Shown here piece by piece: positions 28,130 to 40,583 of a stretch of DNA of 64,000 bases (its first letter is position 1; each line of letters opens with the position of its first letter). Origin of the DNA: JALZKA01 sp963721645 (lineage in GTDB: Bacteria > Actinomycetota > Thermoleophilia > Solirubrobacterales > 70-9); assembly GCA_963721645.1 (NCBI GenBank), contig CAVRJK010000002.1:1674001-1738000 (forward strand), read 5' to 3'. Below the pieces are notes generated by a model that was not told where the DNA came from, did no database searches, and was given only the letters and a program-made list of their open reading frames with translations. Made by a program: the position numbers and the translations under genes.

Positions 28130-28993
28130 TCAGGCCTGGAGGGCGGTGAAAGCCGCGGAGATCAGCTCGCGCGACCCTCCGCTCTCCTCGCCCGCGACCT
28201 GGCCGTCGCGCAGAAACACCACTCTGTCTGCGATGGCGGCCGCCCCGGGGTCGTGCGTCACCATGACGACCGTCTGGTCCTGCGAGTCCGATAGATCTCG
28301 CAGAAGCCGGAGAATATCCGCGCTCGATCGGCTGTCGAGATTTCCGGTCGGCTCGTCGGCCAGGATCAGCTCGGGCTCACGAAGAAGCGCCCGCGCGATA
28401 GAGACGCGTTGCTGCTCGCCACCCGAGAGCTCCGACGGCAGATGCCCGGTCCTCTCGGCCAACCCGACGACCCCGAGAAGCTCGCGCGAGCGTGAACGGA
28501 CACGGTCGCCTGACTCGCCGGCAATGAGGGCCGGTAGGAGGACGTTCTCCTCAGCGCTCAGCGACGGCAGGAGATTGAAGAACTGAAAGACGAACCCGAT
28601 GCGGTCGCGGCGAATGCGGGTGAGGCCGGCATCGTCCAAGCCGTCGTAGCGCTCGCCGCCGAGACTGATCTGGCCGCTGGAAGGAGTTTCGAGCGCACCC
28701 AGGAGATGAAGCATCGTGCTCTTGCCCGAGCCGGACGGACCCATGATCGCGACGATCTCGCCCCTCCTTGCCTCGAGCGAGGCGCCGTCCAGGGCGCGGA
28801 CCGCAGTCGAGCCCTCGCCGTAGACCTTGGCCAGGTCCTTGGCCTCGAGCACGACCGGCGCGGGGGGAGCTGCGGGCGGCTCCAGCACCTCGAGCTCGGG
28901 GCCGTCCCCATTTCGCCCCAGAGCGACAAGCGCCTCGCCGGCGCGGCCGATTCCGCCGCGAACGGCGCCTGTGATGTCGTCGAGAAGGGCCAC
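28130..28993 (-). CDS. ABC transporter ATPase (MacB/LolD type)
   Basis: After a 45-residue Ala/Pro-rich extension come Walker A GPSGSGKST (85-93), Gln137 of the Q-loop, signature LSGGEQQR (189-196), Walker B LILADEP with Asp213-Glu214, and His247. The FFNLLPSLSAEEN and GNLDS features are typical for the MacB/LolD/FtsE clade. It powers the FtsX-like permease encoded downstream. The start is taken as GTG 28993; the extension is unusual for the clade. A pair of inverted repeats lies just upstream. Confidence 0.9.
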   Translation of the reverse strand: MALLDDITGAVRGGIGRAGEALVALGRNGDGPELEVLEPPAAPPAPVVLEAKDLAKVYGEGSTAVRALDGASLEARRGEIVAIMGPSGSGKSTMLHLLGALETPSSGQISLGGERYDGLDDAGLTRIRRDRIGFVFQFFNLLPSLSAEENVLLPALIAGESGDRVRSRSRELLGVVGLAERTGHLPSELSGGEQQRVSIARALLREPELILADEPTGNLDSRSSADILRLLRDLSDSQDQTVVMVTHDPGAAAIADRVVFLRDGQVAGEESGGSRELISAAFTALQA

Positions 28994-29012
28994 GAAAGCC
29001 CTGTGAAGGGTA

Positions 29013-29082
29013 TCCCCGAGGGGTCAGACCCCTCATGGTTTACTCACATTGTTAGCGCCGTGTGAGGGGTCTGACCCCTCGG
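29013..29082. repeat. Two palindromic repeat copies in inverted orientation
   Basis: Bases 29014-29034 and 29062-29082 are exact 21-bp reverse complements around a 27-base loop, and each arm is itself a copy of the GAGGGGTCAGACCCCTC core. The minus copy carries the tail seen at 19.3 kb (ACAC-GCGCTAA type). The pair lies between the ABC ATPase start and the isomerase stop, with both genes on the minus strand, so it can terminate the operon arriving from the right. Confidence 0.88.
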
Positions 29083-29098
29083 GCGGCGTCGGGCGGCG

Positions 29099-30124
29099 CT
29101 AGAGCTTTCCGAGCTCGGCCTTCAGGCTTTCGATAACCGGCACCGGTGAGGGGTCGATCCCGCGTCTAGCGGCCAAGGCGAGCGAAACGAGGTCGCCCAG
29201 CATCACGGTCCACAGCAGGCGGGCCGTGCGGGTCTCGCCCTCGGCCTCGATCTGGATCAGGCCTGCGGCCGACGACTCGATCAGGCCGGCCGTCAGCTCA
29301 AAGCGCTGGCGGGCGCGGGGGTGTTGGTCGGGATCGTCCAGAAACACGGCTGAAAACTGCTCCGAGCCGCCGTCCTTGTCCCAGCCGACGATCTCGTTGT
29401 GATCCATCTCGGGCAAGGAGTGCGCGAAAGCGGGGATCTTCGCGTTCTCGTTGATCTGCGTCTTCCAGCGATAGGCAACCGAAGATGTGAGATCGGCGCC
29501 GTAGATCACCGGGAACGAGCCGTGAATCACGTCGGCGATCACCGAGGCGCGCTCGATGAGCGCGTCGCGGCTTGCCCGAAGATGGGCCGCCGCGCCGTCG
29601 ATCTCGGTTCGGATCGCGGGCGCCGCGCCGGCGAGAGCAGCTACTTCTGCGGCGGCAACAAACATGTAGCCGACCGCTGCTCGCGGCTGAAGAGCCGCCG
29701 GGATGGGGATGATCGGCACGTCCGCCTCGCGAGCCGCGTCGCCGAGGGCGCCACCGGTCGTCGCGACAACGCGCTTGGCGCCGACTGCGGCCGCCGCCTC
29801 GAACGCCGCAAGGGTCTCCTCGGTGTTGCCCGAGTAGCTCGCGCAAAGCACCATTCGCTCGGGCGACGTCCAGGGCTCCAGGCCGTAGTCGCGAACGGTG
29901 GTAAAGGGAAGGGTCGTCCGGCTGCCGAACGCGCTGCGGGCGAGATCGCCACCAATCGCCGAACCGCCCATACCGCAGACGACCAGGCCGTTGGCCTTGG
30001 TCTGCGGTATGCGCGCCGACTCGACGCGGAACAGAGCGTCGGAGAGATGATCCGGCAGCGCCAGCACATCGTCGAGCTGGTTCTGCGAATCGACGCTGCG
30101 GATGGATTCAAGGATTGAGCTCAC
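29099..30124 (-). CDS. Bifunctional phosphoglucose/phosphomannose isomerase
   Basis: The 341-residue protein has two SIS domains and the PGI/PMI features GMGGSAIGGDLA, SYSGNTEET, NENAKIPAF and PEMDHNE with the catalytic Glu/His. It interconverts fructose-6-P with glucose-6-P or mannose-6-P and so feeds the nucleotide-sugar genes upstream in the operon. GTG 30124 overlaps the stop of the nucleotidyltransferase gene (GTGA). Confidence 0.9.
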   Translation of the reverse strand: MSSILESIRSVDSQNQLDDVLALPDHLSDALFRVESARIPQTKANGLVVCGMGGSAIGGDLARSAFGSRTTLPFTTVRDYGLEPWTSPERMVLCASYSGNTEETLAAFEAAAAVGAKRVVATTGGALGDAAREADVPIIPIPAALQPRAAVGYMFVAAAEVAALAGAAPAIRTEIDGAAAHLRASRDALIERASVIADVIHGSFPVIYGADLTSSVAYRWKTQINENAKIPAFAHSLPEMDHNEIVGWDKDGGSEQFSAVFLDDPDQHPRARQRFELTAGLIESSAAGLIQIEAEGETRTARLLWTVMLGDLVSLALAARRGIDPSPVPVIESLKAELGKL

Positions 30125-31215
30125 GCCGCAAGCATCCCAGGTTCGACACGGGCGTCGTGTTCAAGCCGCGCGTTTGCCTCGATCCGGGCGCCTTCTCCCA
30201 CAACCGCACCGTCCTCGATGACCGCGTTTTCGCCCACCTTGACGCCCGCAGCCAGGATCGCCCCCTCGACACGCGCGCCGGCCCCGATGTCGCAACCCGG
30301 GTGAATGACGGAGCCGACGACTACGGCTCCCTCTCCGACGTGGCAGTCGCGCCCGACGACGGCGTTGGGGCCGAGATGGGCTCCACCGTCGACGTGTGCG
30401 CCCGCGTCCACCAGGACCGGGCCCTCGACGCGAACCGAGCCATCGACCTCGGCGTGCTCGTCGATGCCGACACCTCCGCTCATACGCCGCGCAACCTCGG
30501 TGTCGACCTGCGTCGTAAGAATGTCCCAACTTGCCTGCAGGTAGCGCTCGGGGGTGCCGATGTCCATCCAGTAGCCGTCCAGACGAAGGCCGAAGAGACC
30601 CTGGCCGACCAGCCGCGGGAAAATCTCGCGCTCGATCGACACCGAACGACCGGCCGGGATCAGGTCGGCAACGGAGCGCTCGAGGACGTAGGCCCCCGCG
30701 TTCACCTCGTCCGTGTCGATCTCAGCCGGATCCGGCTTCTCGAGGAATTCGGTGACCGCTCCGGTCTCGGCGTCCTTGCGGACGAGACCGTACGAAGTGG
30801 GGTCATCCACGGGGTAAAGCGCGAGCGAGGCCACCGCGTCACGTTCGGCGTGGACACGCATGTGCTCGGTGAGGTCGAGGTCGGTGAGGACGTCGCCGTT
30901 CAAGACCAGGAAGCGGTCAGACAAGAGACCCTGGTCGGCAGCCAGGCGGATCGGCCCGGCCGTTCCAAGCGGCTCGGACTCCTCGATGTAGCGGACCCGT
31001 GGGCCACCCGGGATCTCATCGCCGAGGGCGGAGCGAAGATCCTCTGATCGGAATCCACACGCCATCACGACATCGGTGACGCCATGACGGCCGAGCCAGT
31101 CGGCCATGAAGCGAATGAACGGCCGGTCAACAAGCGGAATCGCCGGCTTTGGCTGCGTGAGGGTAAGCGGCTGGAGGCGGGTCCCCTGCCCGCCGACGAG
31201 AACGAGCGCCTGCAT
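30121..31215 (-). CDS. Mannose-1-phosphate guanylyltransferase-like nucleotidyltransferase
   Basis: The 364-residue protein has VLVGGQGTRLQPLT, a Lys in QPKPAIPL, NGDVLTD, LEKPD, and a C-terminal left-handed beta-helix of hexapeptide repeats. It is paralogous to 21101-22132. Between a PGI/PMI and UDP-glucose dehydrogenase it most likely makes GDP-mannose or a related sugar nucleotide for envelope glycans. ATG 31215 touches the last base of ugd, so translation is coupled. Confidence 0.87.
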   Translation of the reverse strand: MQALVLVGGQGTRLQPLTLTQPKPAIPLVDRPFIRFMADWLGRHGVTDVVMACGFRSEDLRSALGDEIPGGPRVRYIEESEPLGTAGPIRLAADQGLLSDRFLVLNGDVLTDLDLTEHMRVHAERDAVASLALYPVDDPTSYGLVRKDAETGAVTEFLEKPDPAEIDTDEVNAGAYVLERSVADLIPAGRSVSIEREIFPRLVGQGLFGLRLDGYWMDIGTPERYLQASWDILTTQVDTEVARRMSGGVGIDEHAEVDGSVRVEGPVLVDAGAHVDGGAHLGPNAVVGRDCHVGEGAVVVGSVIHPGCDIGAGARVEGAILAAGVKVGENAVIEDGAVVGEGARIEANARLEHDARVEPGMLAA

Positions 31216-32513
31216 CAGGAGCCGTTCTGCGAATCCGGTCGGCCGATGCCCTCGTAGGCGAAGCCGGCCCCGCGAAGAGCCTCCGCGTCGAGGTAGTTAC
31301 GACCGTCGATGAGGACTGCTGAGGCCATCGCGTCGTGGGCGGCGCCCCAGTCGATCTCGGAGAACTCGGGCCACTCGGTCACGAGCACCGCTGCGTCCGC
31401 ATTCTCGAGCGCCGCCTCAGCCGAAGAGGCCATCTGGACGTCCGGAAGCATCGACGAAGCACTGTCCTCGGCTACGGGGTCGTAGGCGACGACCGTGGCG
31501 CCCTCGCCTTGCAGACGCGCCGAGAGCACCAGGCTCGAAGCCTCGCGCATGTCGTCCGTGTCGGGCTTGAAGGCAAGCCCCAGCAGCGCGATCCGCTTGT
31601 CGACCAGCGAGCCGAGGTGCTTCTCGAGCTTTGCGACCACACGTCGCTTCTGAAGCTCGTTCACCTCGATCACGGCGGTCAGAAGCTGGAAGTGATAGCC
31701 CGAGTTGCCGGCTAGCTGCTTGAGGGCCGAGACGTCCTTCGGAAAGCAACTTCCTCCGAAGCCGATTCCCGCCTTCAGAAAGCTCGAACCGATGCGCTCG
31801 TCGAGGCCCATTCCGCGGGCAACCTCGGTGACGTCCGCTCCGGTCTGCTCGCAGACGTTGGCGATCTCGTTGATGAAGGAGATCTTGGTGGCGAGAAACG
31901 CGTTCGAGGCGAGCTTGATCATCTCGGCGGAGGCGACGTCCGTGCGGACGATCTCTCCTCCCAGGGGCTCGTACAGCCGCGCGACGGCGTCGGCGGCCTC
32001 CTCGGAGCCTGGATCGGCGCCGACCACCACCCGATCGGGGTGCATGAAGTCCTGAATCGCCGAGCCCTCCTTGAGGAACTCGGGGCAGGAGACGTAGCGA
32101 AGGTCGGGCTTGTCGCGCCGGATTGAGGCGCCCGTGCCGGACGGCACGGTGCTCTTCATGACCAGGGCGTGCTCTGAGTCGACCGGGAGCTGATCGACGA
32201 CGGCACGCACTCGCGAGAGGTCGGCGTCTCCCGAGTAGGTCGGAGGGGTGTCCACGCAGCAAAAGAGCAGTCGGGCAGCCCCGAGGACGTCGTCCATCGA
32301 CGTCGTGAAGGTGATCCGCTCCGCGTTCTTTTTCAGGAGCTCGGAAAGGCCGGGCTCATGAATGGTCACCTCACCGCGGCGAAGTGATTCGACCTTCTCT
32401 TCGTTCACGTCCAGAGCGACGATCCGGTGTCCCAGTTCGGCAAAGCACGTGGCCGTCACCAGGCCGACCCAGCCCACGCCGACCACTCCTACCTGTTCAC
32501 GCTCAGTCTCCAT
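31215..32513 (-). CDS. ugd: UDP-glucose 6-dehydrogenase
   Basis: The 432-residue protein has the NAD-binding GVGWVGLVTA, the NDP-sugar dehydrogenase core STVPSGTG, CPEFLKEG and the catalytic Cys256 in GFGGSCFPKD, then a UDP-binding C-terminal domain. It oxidises UDP-glucose to UDP-glucuronate (a UDP-ManNAc-type substrate is less likely). Its first 25 bp overlap the 3' end of the LCP gene. Confidence 0.9.
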   Translation of the reverse strand: METEREQVGVVGVGWVGLVTATCFAELGHRIVALDVNEEKVESLRRGEVTIHEPGLSELLKKNAERITFTTSMDDVLGAARLLFCCVDTPPTYSGDADLSRVRAVVDQLPVDSEHALVMKSTVPSGTGASIRRDKPDLRYVSCPEFLKEGSAIQDFMHPDRVVVGADPGSEEAADAVARLYEPLGGEIVRTDVASAEMIKLASNAFLATKISFINEIANVCEQTGADVTEVARGMGLDERIGSSFLKAGIGFGGSCFPKDVSALKQLAGNSGYHFQLLTAVIEVNELQKRRVVAKLEKHLGSLVDKRIALLGLAFKPDTDDMREASSLVLSARLQGEGATVVAYDPVAEDSASSMLPDVQMASSAEAALENADAAVLVTEWPEFSEIDWGAAHDAMASAVLIDGRNYLDAEALRGAGFAYEGIGRPDSQNGS

Positions 32514-34684
32514 CTCGCTGTGACGCTATAGAACCGTGTGGTCCACGTCAGGACCCCAGCTCGCGAGTGGACTGCGCGATCCCCAGCATCTGCGGCCTCC
32601 GTGAGGGCGTGCGTAAGCGTGTTGGTGACCCAGTATGAGCCCTTCGAGGTCTGCCAGCCGACCAGCCTGACGCGGTCCTGCTCGTAGTAGAGAAGGAACT
32701 CGCGCCCCTTGATCGTGCGCGTCTCCGAGGGATTCTGCAAGATCGGAGGGTTGTCCCAGTTGGTCCCGCTCACGCCGTAGTAGCCGGGTCCGAAGCTCTC
32801 CTGGTAGGGAAGCACGTACTTGTACATCTGGTACAGCGTCTTGCCATCGGAGCCAACCAGGGCTGCCGCGCGCGATTCGTCAGACACGGCGGTGATCGTC
32901 GACTGGACGAGCTTGGTCGGATAGTAGACCGGCAGATCGGCCTTGCGCTTGTTGAGGGTCTGGGCGAACTCGGCCGCCTTCTCCTGAGACGGCCCGGTGA
33001 AGTCCACCAGCGGGGCTGCTTGGACCGGGTCCGCGGGCTTCGGCTTTGGCTTCGGCTTCTTCTCGCCACCGCCGCCTCCGCCGCTCGGCGCAGCCGGCGC
33101 CTCCGCAACCGCGGCGTCCAGATCGTCTCCCAGGAACTCGCTGACCGCTGAGTCGACCTCCTCGGACGTGGCGTCAACACCGCCGTCGTCAGAGAGCTCG
33201 CCCAGCGTGACCTGCCGCACGGGCGCGTTTCGCACGCTCACAAACGACTTCATCATCCCGACGATTGTCGGGACGTTGTTGATGTCGGACGAGGTGTTCT
33301 TGGTGAAGATGTCGATGAGCTCGTCACCCTCGCCGAACACGGGCAGGAGCTTGGTCGGGGGGATGCGCTGGCGAGCTTCGCGGATGAAGTCCTGCTGGCG
33401 GGCGCCGCGGACAAGGTCGTTGTCTCCGTGTCGGTAGCGGACGTACTGGAGCGCCTTGTAGCCACAGAGGCGCTGGTAGCCGGCCTCGACGTCGATCTCG
33501 GAATAGAAATCCTCACTGCCCTCGAGAATGCCCTCGTTCGAGTGGAAGTAATGCCGGTCCACGTCCACATAAACGCATCCGATCGCGTTCACCGCTTCGT
33601 AAAAGCCTGAGAAGTCCACGTTCACGACATGGTTGATCGGGATGTCCAGGTACTGGGTGATGGTCTTGATCGCCAGGGTTTCCCCGCCGCCCGTCGGGTC
33701 CTCCTGTTGGCCGAACGAGTAGGCCGCGTTCAGCTTTTCCGGCCCGTACCCCGGGATCGGAACCACCAGGTCGCGCGGCAGGGACATGAGCGAGAGGAAC
33801 TCCTTCTCGGGATCGACGCGCAGGAGAATCGCCGTGTCGGACCGGCCGGGATCACCCTTGTCGGCTTCCCTCTTGTCGGAGCCGAGAATCAGGATGGTCT
33901 GCGGGTCTCCTCCCTCGACCTTCGCCAGCTGCGCGCGAGCCGCCGAGAGCTCCGAATCGTTCAGGCCCTCAGCGATGTCTGAAAGGAAGAGCAGGAAGGA
34001 GACGGCGGTAGCCGCGGCCATAGAGGAAACGATCACGAAGGCGGCAGTCATGAAGCGCCAGCCGATGCGGCGCTTCGGGGGCTTACCGACACCCTCGTCG
34101 TCACCTCCCGTGGCCGCGATCGCAGCGGCAACCGGGGGCGTGGCAGCCGGAGGTTGAACCTGATGCGAGCCGGTCGTCACCTCGTGCGAGAAGGTCGATT
34201 TCTCGGCGCGCTTGGTCAGCCCGGCGTGAGCTGCCTCCCGCTGCGCCTCGACGTCGGCGAGAGTGAGGGTGTCCGCCTCGACGGTGGCCGAGCTGATCTG
34301 AGCAACAGAAGTCTCGGCGTCGGCCTCCTCGTTCCCGGCCTCCGTATCGGCCTCATGCTCCCCCTCGGAGGCCCCATCGTCCTCAAGCTCCTCCTCGGAT
34401 TGGCCATCGAAAGCCTCATCGGCCTCCGGCTCCTCCTCGAAAGCGAACTCGTCCGGAGGCTCCTCCTGCTCGTCGGCGGGGTTTGCCTTCTCCTCGTCCG
34501 CGATCTCAGCGCTCAACTCCTTCTCCAGACCCGCAAACTCTTCAGTCAAGCCGTCTGGTTCTTCGCCTTGTTCCTCAGCCTTTCGCGCCTTCCCGGCGAA
34601 CGTCGACGGGGGCGGCAGATCGGGCGCATCCTCGTGCCCGTCGTCGGGCAGCTCCTCGTCGCCGGGTGGCTGTTCGTCCGTCAC
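32489..34684 (-). CDS. LytR-CpsA-Psr (LCP) ligase with long acidic cytoplasmic arm
   Basis: GTG 34684 overlaps the M20 stop. Residues 1-200 are strongly acidic and disordered, followed by a basic stretch and one membrane helix (about 211-235). The extracytoplasmic LCP domain has Asp270-Lys, Arg281-Ser-Asp283 and Arg304-Asp (LPRDLVV) for binding polyprenyl pyrophosphate. After a Pro/Lys linker a C-terminal LytR_C-like domain follows (about 560-700). LCP proteins attach glycopolymers to peptidoglycan, which fits the sugar-nucleotide genes downstream. The 731-residue length is well above the usual 300-500; the extra is mainly the N-terminal arm. Confidence 0.87.
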   Translation of the reverse strand: MTDEQPPGDEELPDDGHEDAPDLPPPSTFAGKARKAEEQGEEPDGLTEEFAGLEKELSAEIADEEKANPADEQEEPPDEFAFEEEPEADEAFDGQSEEELEDDGASEGEHEADTEAGNEEADAETSVAQISSATVEADTLTLADVEAQREAAHAGLTKRAEKSTFSHEVTTGSHQVQPPAATPPVAAAIAATGGDDEGVGKPPKRRIGWRFMTAAFVIVSSMAAATAVSFLLFLSDIAEGLNDSELSAARAQLAKVEGGDPQTILILGSDKREADKGDPGRSDTAILLRVDPEKEFLSLMSLPRDLVVPIPGYGPEKLNAAYSFGQQEDPTGGGETLAIKTITQYLDIPINHVVNVDFSGFYEAVNAIGCVYVDVDRHYFHSNEGILEGSEDFYSEIDVEAGYQRLCGYKALQYVRYRHGDNDLVRGARQQDFIREARQRIPPTKLLPVFGEGDELIDIFTKNTSSDINNVPTIVGMMKSFVSVRNAPVRQVTLGELSDDGGVDATSEEVDSAVSEFLGDDLDAAVAEAPAAPSGGGGGGEKKPKPKPKPADPVQAAPLVDFTGPSQEKAAEFAQTLNKRKADLPVYYPTKLVQSTITAVSDESRAAALVGSDGKTLYQMYKYVLPYQESFGPGYYGVSGTNWDNPPILQNPSETRTIKGREFLLYYEQDRVRLVGWQTSKGSYWVTNTLTHALTEAADAGDRAVHSRAGVLTWTTRFYSVTARWRLSVNR

Positions 34685-35814
34685 GACGGCGGCCCTCCGT
34701 TCATGCGAGCGGGCACCGACGCGACGAAATCGGAGATGGTGCGGCGGTAGCTGGCGAGCGAGGGAATCGAGACCCACTCATCGGGGCCGTGGTGGCCCGC
34801 CCCCGATGGGCCGAACTCGACCGTGGGGATTCCGGCCTTGAGAAAGGAAACGGCATCGGAGGCGCCGTGACGACCGATCGTGGTGACTTCCTCCGGATGG
34901 TGAGGCGATGCCGCGTCACGGAGGGCCGATACGAAAGGGGACTGCGGATCCACCAGTGCAGGCGGTCGGTGGAAGGTCGAGATCACCTCGGTCCCCTCGA
35001 TCAAGGAGACCTGCCGGAGGATCACGTCCGGGTCTTGTTCGGGCAGGTAGCGAACGTCCACATCAATCACACAAGCGTCTGGCACCTTGTTGAGCGCATC
35101 GCCCCCGAGGATGCGTCCCAGGTTGATCGACGGGCGGTCGTAAAGCTCTGAACTCTCGGCTGCAAACGGTAGCGATTCGATCTCATGGAAAACCTCGATC
35201 GCGCGCAGGATGGCGTTCCGGCCCAGCCACGGTGTGGCGCCATGCGCCGCGAGGCCGCCGACTTTGATGCGCATTGCGAAGACGCCTTTGGCTGCCACGC
35301 CCACGAGCATGTCCGTAGGTTCGCCGGTGATCGCGAAATCCCCGCAGAATCCCTCATCCACCAGCAGGTCCGCCCCCCGCTCGTGCTCCTCCTCACGCTC
35401 CTCATCCGGCACGATCCCGAGCCGGCAACGGACGCCGGACACGTTCTGGAGATCGGCGATGGAGAGCATCAGGGCAGCGAGGCCGCCCTTCATGTCGTAC
35501 GCGCCGCGCCCGATCAGCCGATCTCCGTCGACGCGCGGGTCGAATTGCTCGGCGTGACCGGGAACTACATCCATATGGCCGTGGAGAAGCACCGTGATCG
35601 GCGCGTCCACGGCTCCCGCATCAGCTACGAGAACAGGTAGGTCTCGCACGCTGAGTTCGTGCACGGTCACATCGCGTGCCTCCAGCCAGCCACGTATGAA
35701 CCCCGCGCAGAGCCTTACGCCCTGGGCGGTCGAAGAGTCGAAGCCGATCAGCTTCTCGGTGAGAAGTCGCTCGTCCAAGCCAAAGAATCTAGTGAGCGCG
35801 CGGGGTCGCCCCAC
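34681..35814 (-). CDS. M20-family metallopeptidase (ArgE/DapE-like)
   Basis: The 377-residue protein has the dinuclear-zinc motifs HGHMDVVPG, GRGAYDMKGG, PDEEREEEH (catalytic Glu), GEPTD, and a C-terminal His in GPSGAGHHGPDE, around a dimerisation domain (KGVFAMRIKVGG). It deacylates an N-acyl amino acid or dipeptide; acetylornithine, succinyl-diaminopimelate or another substrate cannot be told apart here. The start is GTG 35814. It lies 69 bp downstream of atpC, but heads the sugar/LCP operon. Confidence 0.82.
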   Translation of the reverse strand: MGRPRALTRFFGLDERLLTEKLIGFDSSTAQGVRLCAGFIRGWLEARDVTVHELSVRDLPVLVADAGAVDAPITVLLHGHMDVVPGHAEQFDPRVDGDRLIGRGAYDMKGGLAALMLSIADLQNVSGVRCRLGIVPDEEREEEHERGADLLVDEGFCGDFAITGEPTDMLVGVAAKGVFAMRIKVGGLAAHGATPWLGRNAILRAIEVFHEIESLPFAAESSELYDRPSINLGRILGGDALNKVPDACVIDVDVRYLPEQDPDVILRQVSLIEGTEVISTFHRPPALVDPQSPFVSALRDAASPHHPEEVTTIGRHGASDAVSFLKAGIPTVEFGPSGAGHHGPDEWVSIPSLASYRRTISDFVASVPARMNGGPPS

Positions 35815-35883
35815 TCGACCGGGGCTTTCTACCGCTCCGAGCGGGAAACCTTACGCTCGATCTGGAACCGGGCTCTGTCGGCG

Positions 35884-36306
35884 TCAGGAGGATTCGGCTA
35901 TGGCGATGAAGGCTTCTGCTCGGGCCTTGTCGCGCTCGGCCTGCTCTTCGGCGGCTGAGCCTTCCTCGGCTTCTTCGAGGCGCTTCTCGGCGTCCTCGAG
36001 CTTCGACTTCAGGTCCGCGGTATCCAGCTTGTCCGGCTCGACGGCCTCGGCGATCAGGACCCTCGCGCGGTTGGCGAACACTTCGAGCCAACCCTCGCCC
36101 TGGGCGAAGCGGCTGTCGGGCTCTGAGCCTTCCGATTCATACAGACGCAGCTCGTTCGGCACCAGGCGGGCCACCAGGGGCGCGTGGCGCGCGCGGATGC
36201 CCACCTCGCCAACGGACGTGCGGGTGGAGAGCTGGTAAAGCTCGCCGCGGAAGATCTCACCCTCAGGGGTGAGCACTTCCGCTTCGAATCGATGCTCCTC
36301 GGCCAA
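35884..36306 (-). CDS. atpC: ATP synthase epsilon subunit
   Basis: The 140-residue protein has the N-terminal beta-sandwich (EVLTPEGEIFRGE, GEVGIRARHAPLV) and a C-terminal helical hairpin that in other species inhibits ATP hydrolysis. It is in the same frame as atpD directly after its TAG, so the start must be the TTG at 36306. It is the last gene of the ATP synthase operon. Confidence 0.92.
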   Translation of the reverse strand: MAEEHRFEAEVLTPEGEIFRGELYQLSTRTSVGEVGIRARHAPLVARLVPNELRLYESEGSEPDSRFAQGEGWLEVFANRARVLIAEAVEPDKLDTADLKSKLEDAEKRLEEAEEGSAAEEQAERDKARAEAFIAIAESS

Positions 36307-36309
36307 GGC

Positions 36310-37875
<1,566 letters not shown>

Positions 37876-37886
37876 TTGATTTCTCC

Positions 37887-38810
37887 TTAACCGAGCGCCT
37901 CGGCGCCCGCGACTACTTCAAGAATCTCCTGGGTGATCTCCGACTGACGGACCCTGTTCATCTCACGGGTCAGGTCATCGATCATCTCCTCCGCGTTTTC
38001 CGACGCGGAGCGCATCGCCGTCATCCGCGCGCCCAGCTCCGACGCGGAGGACTCGAGGAGCGCCCGATAGACCGACAGGTCCACGTACTCCTCGATCAGC
38101 ATTGGCAAAAGTGTTTCCGCATCCGGCTCATGGATCATGTCCGAGCGCTGATGGGCCTCCGCGAGCTCCTCATCCTCATACCCCTCGGGCTCGGGAATGC
38201 CCTCACCGAAGACCTCGGCCTCTGCCATCGGCAGAAGGGTCTGTCGGCGGACGTACTGAGTAAGCGGTGAGACGTAGCGGTTGTAGACGAGATCGACCTT
38301 GTCAACCTCGCCGTCGCGAAAGGCGGTCGTGAGATCGCGCGAGATCTCGCGGGCATCGGCGAATGAGGGACGCTCGGTGAACCCCACGTATGACTCGACG
38401 ACATTTTCGCCGCGGAACGTCATCGTGGACGAGCCGCGCCGGCCGACGACCCTGTACGAGGTTTCCGCCGACTCTTCGCGCTTGTACTCGCGCTTCAGGC
38501 GCACTCCCTCACGGATGATCTGTGTGTTGAAGGCACCAGCCAGGCCACGGTCACCGGTGACGAGCACCACACCGACGGTCGAGACATTCTCGCGGGTCTC
38601 CATCAGCGGCACTCTCTTGGCCATGTTCTCGTCGTTCTCGGCAACCTCTTGGGTCAGCTTGCGGATCGCCTGCGCGTAGGGGCGCATGTTGTCGATCCGC
38701 TGTTCTGCACGCCTGAGGCGCGCTGCAGCGACCATCTCCATCGCCCGCGTGATCTTGCGGATGTTCTTGACGGAGTTGATCCGCGCTGTGACTTCCTTGC
38801 GCGTCGCCAT
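37887..38810 (-). CDS. atpG: ATP synthase gamma subunit
   Basis: The 307-residue protein has the conserved N-terminal helix (RINSVKNIRKITRAMEMVAA), the VTGDRGLAGAFN core and the C-terminal helix with MTAMRSASENAEEMIDDL. It is the rotor shaft coupling F1 to the membrane ring. It has a somewhat longer middle than E. coli gamma, including an acidic insert near residues 215-225. The gene starts 3 bp after the atpA stop. Confidence 0.96.
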   Translation of the reverse strand: MATRKEVTARINSVKNIRKITRAMEMVAAARLRRAEQRIDNMRPYAQAIRKLTQEVAENDENMAKRVPLMETRENVSTVGVVLVTGDRGLAGAFNTQIIREGVRLKREYKREESAETSYRVVGRRGSSTMTFRGENVVESYVGFTERPSFADAREISRDLTTAFRDGEVDKVDLVYNRYVSPLTQYVRRQTLLPMAEAEVFGEGIPEPEGYEDEELAEAHQRSDMIHEPDAETLLPMLIEEYVDLSVYRALLESSASELGARMTAMRSASENAEEMIDDLTREMNRVRQSEITQEILEVVAGAEALG

Positions 38811-38813
38811 GGG

Positions 38814-40547
<1,734 letters not shown>

Positions 40548-40583
40548 TGCTTTCAGCTCCTTTTCATGAGTCGCGCCAGGCGG

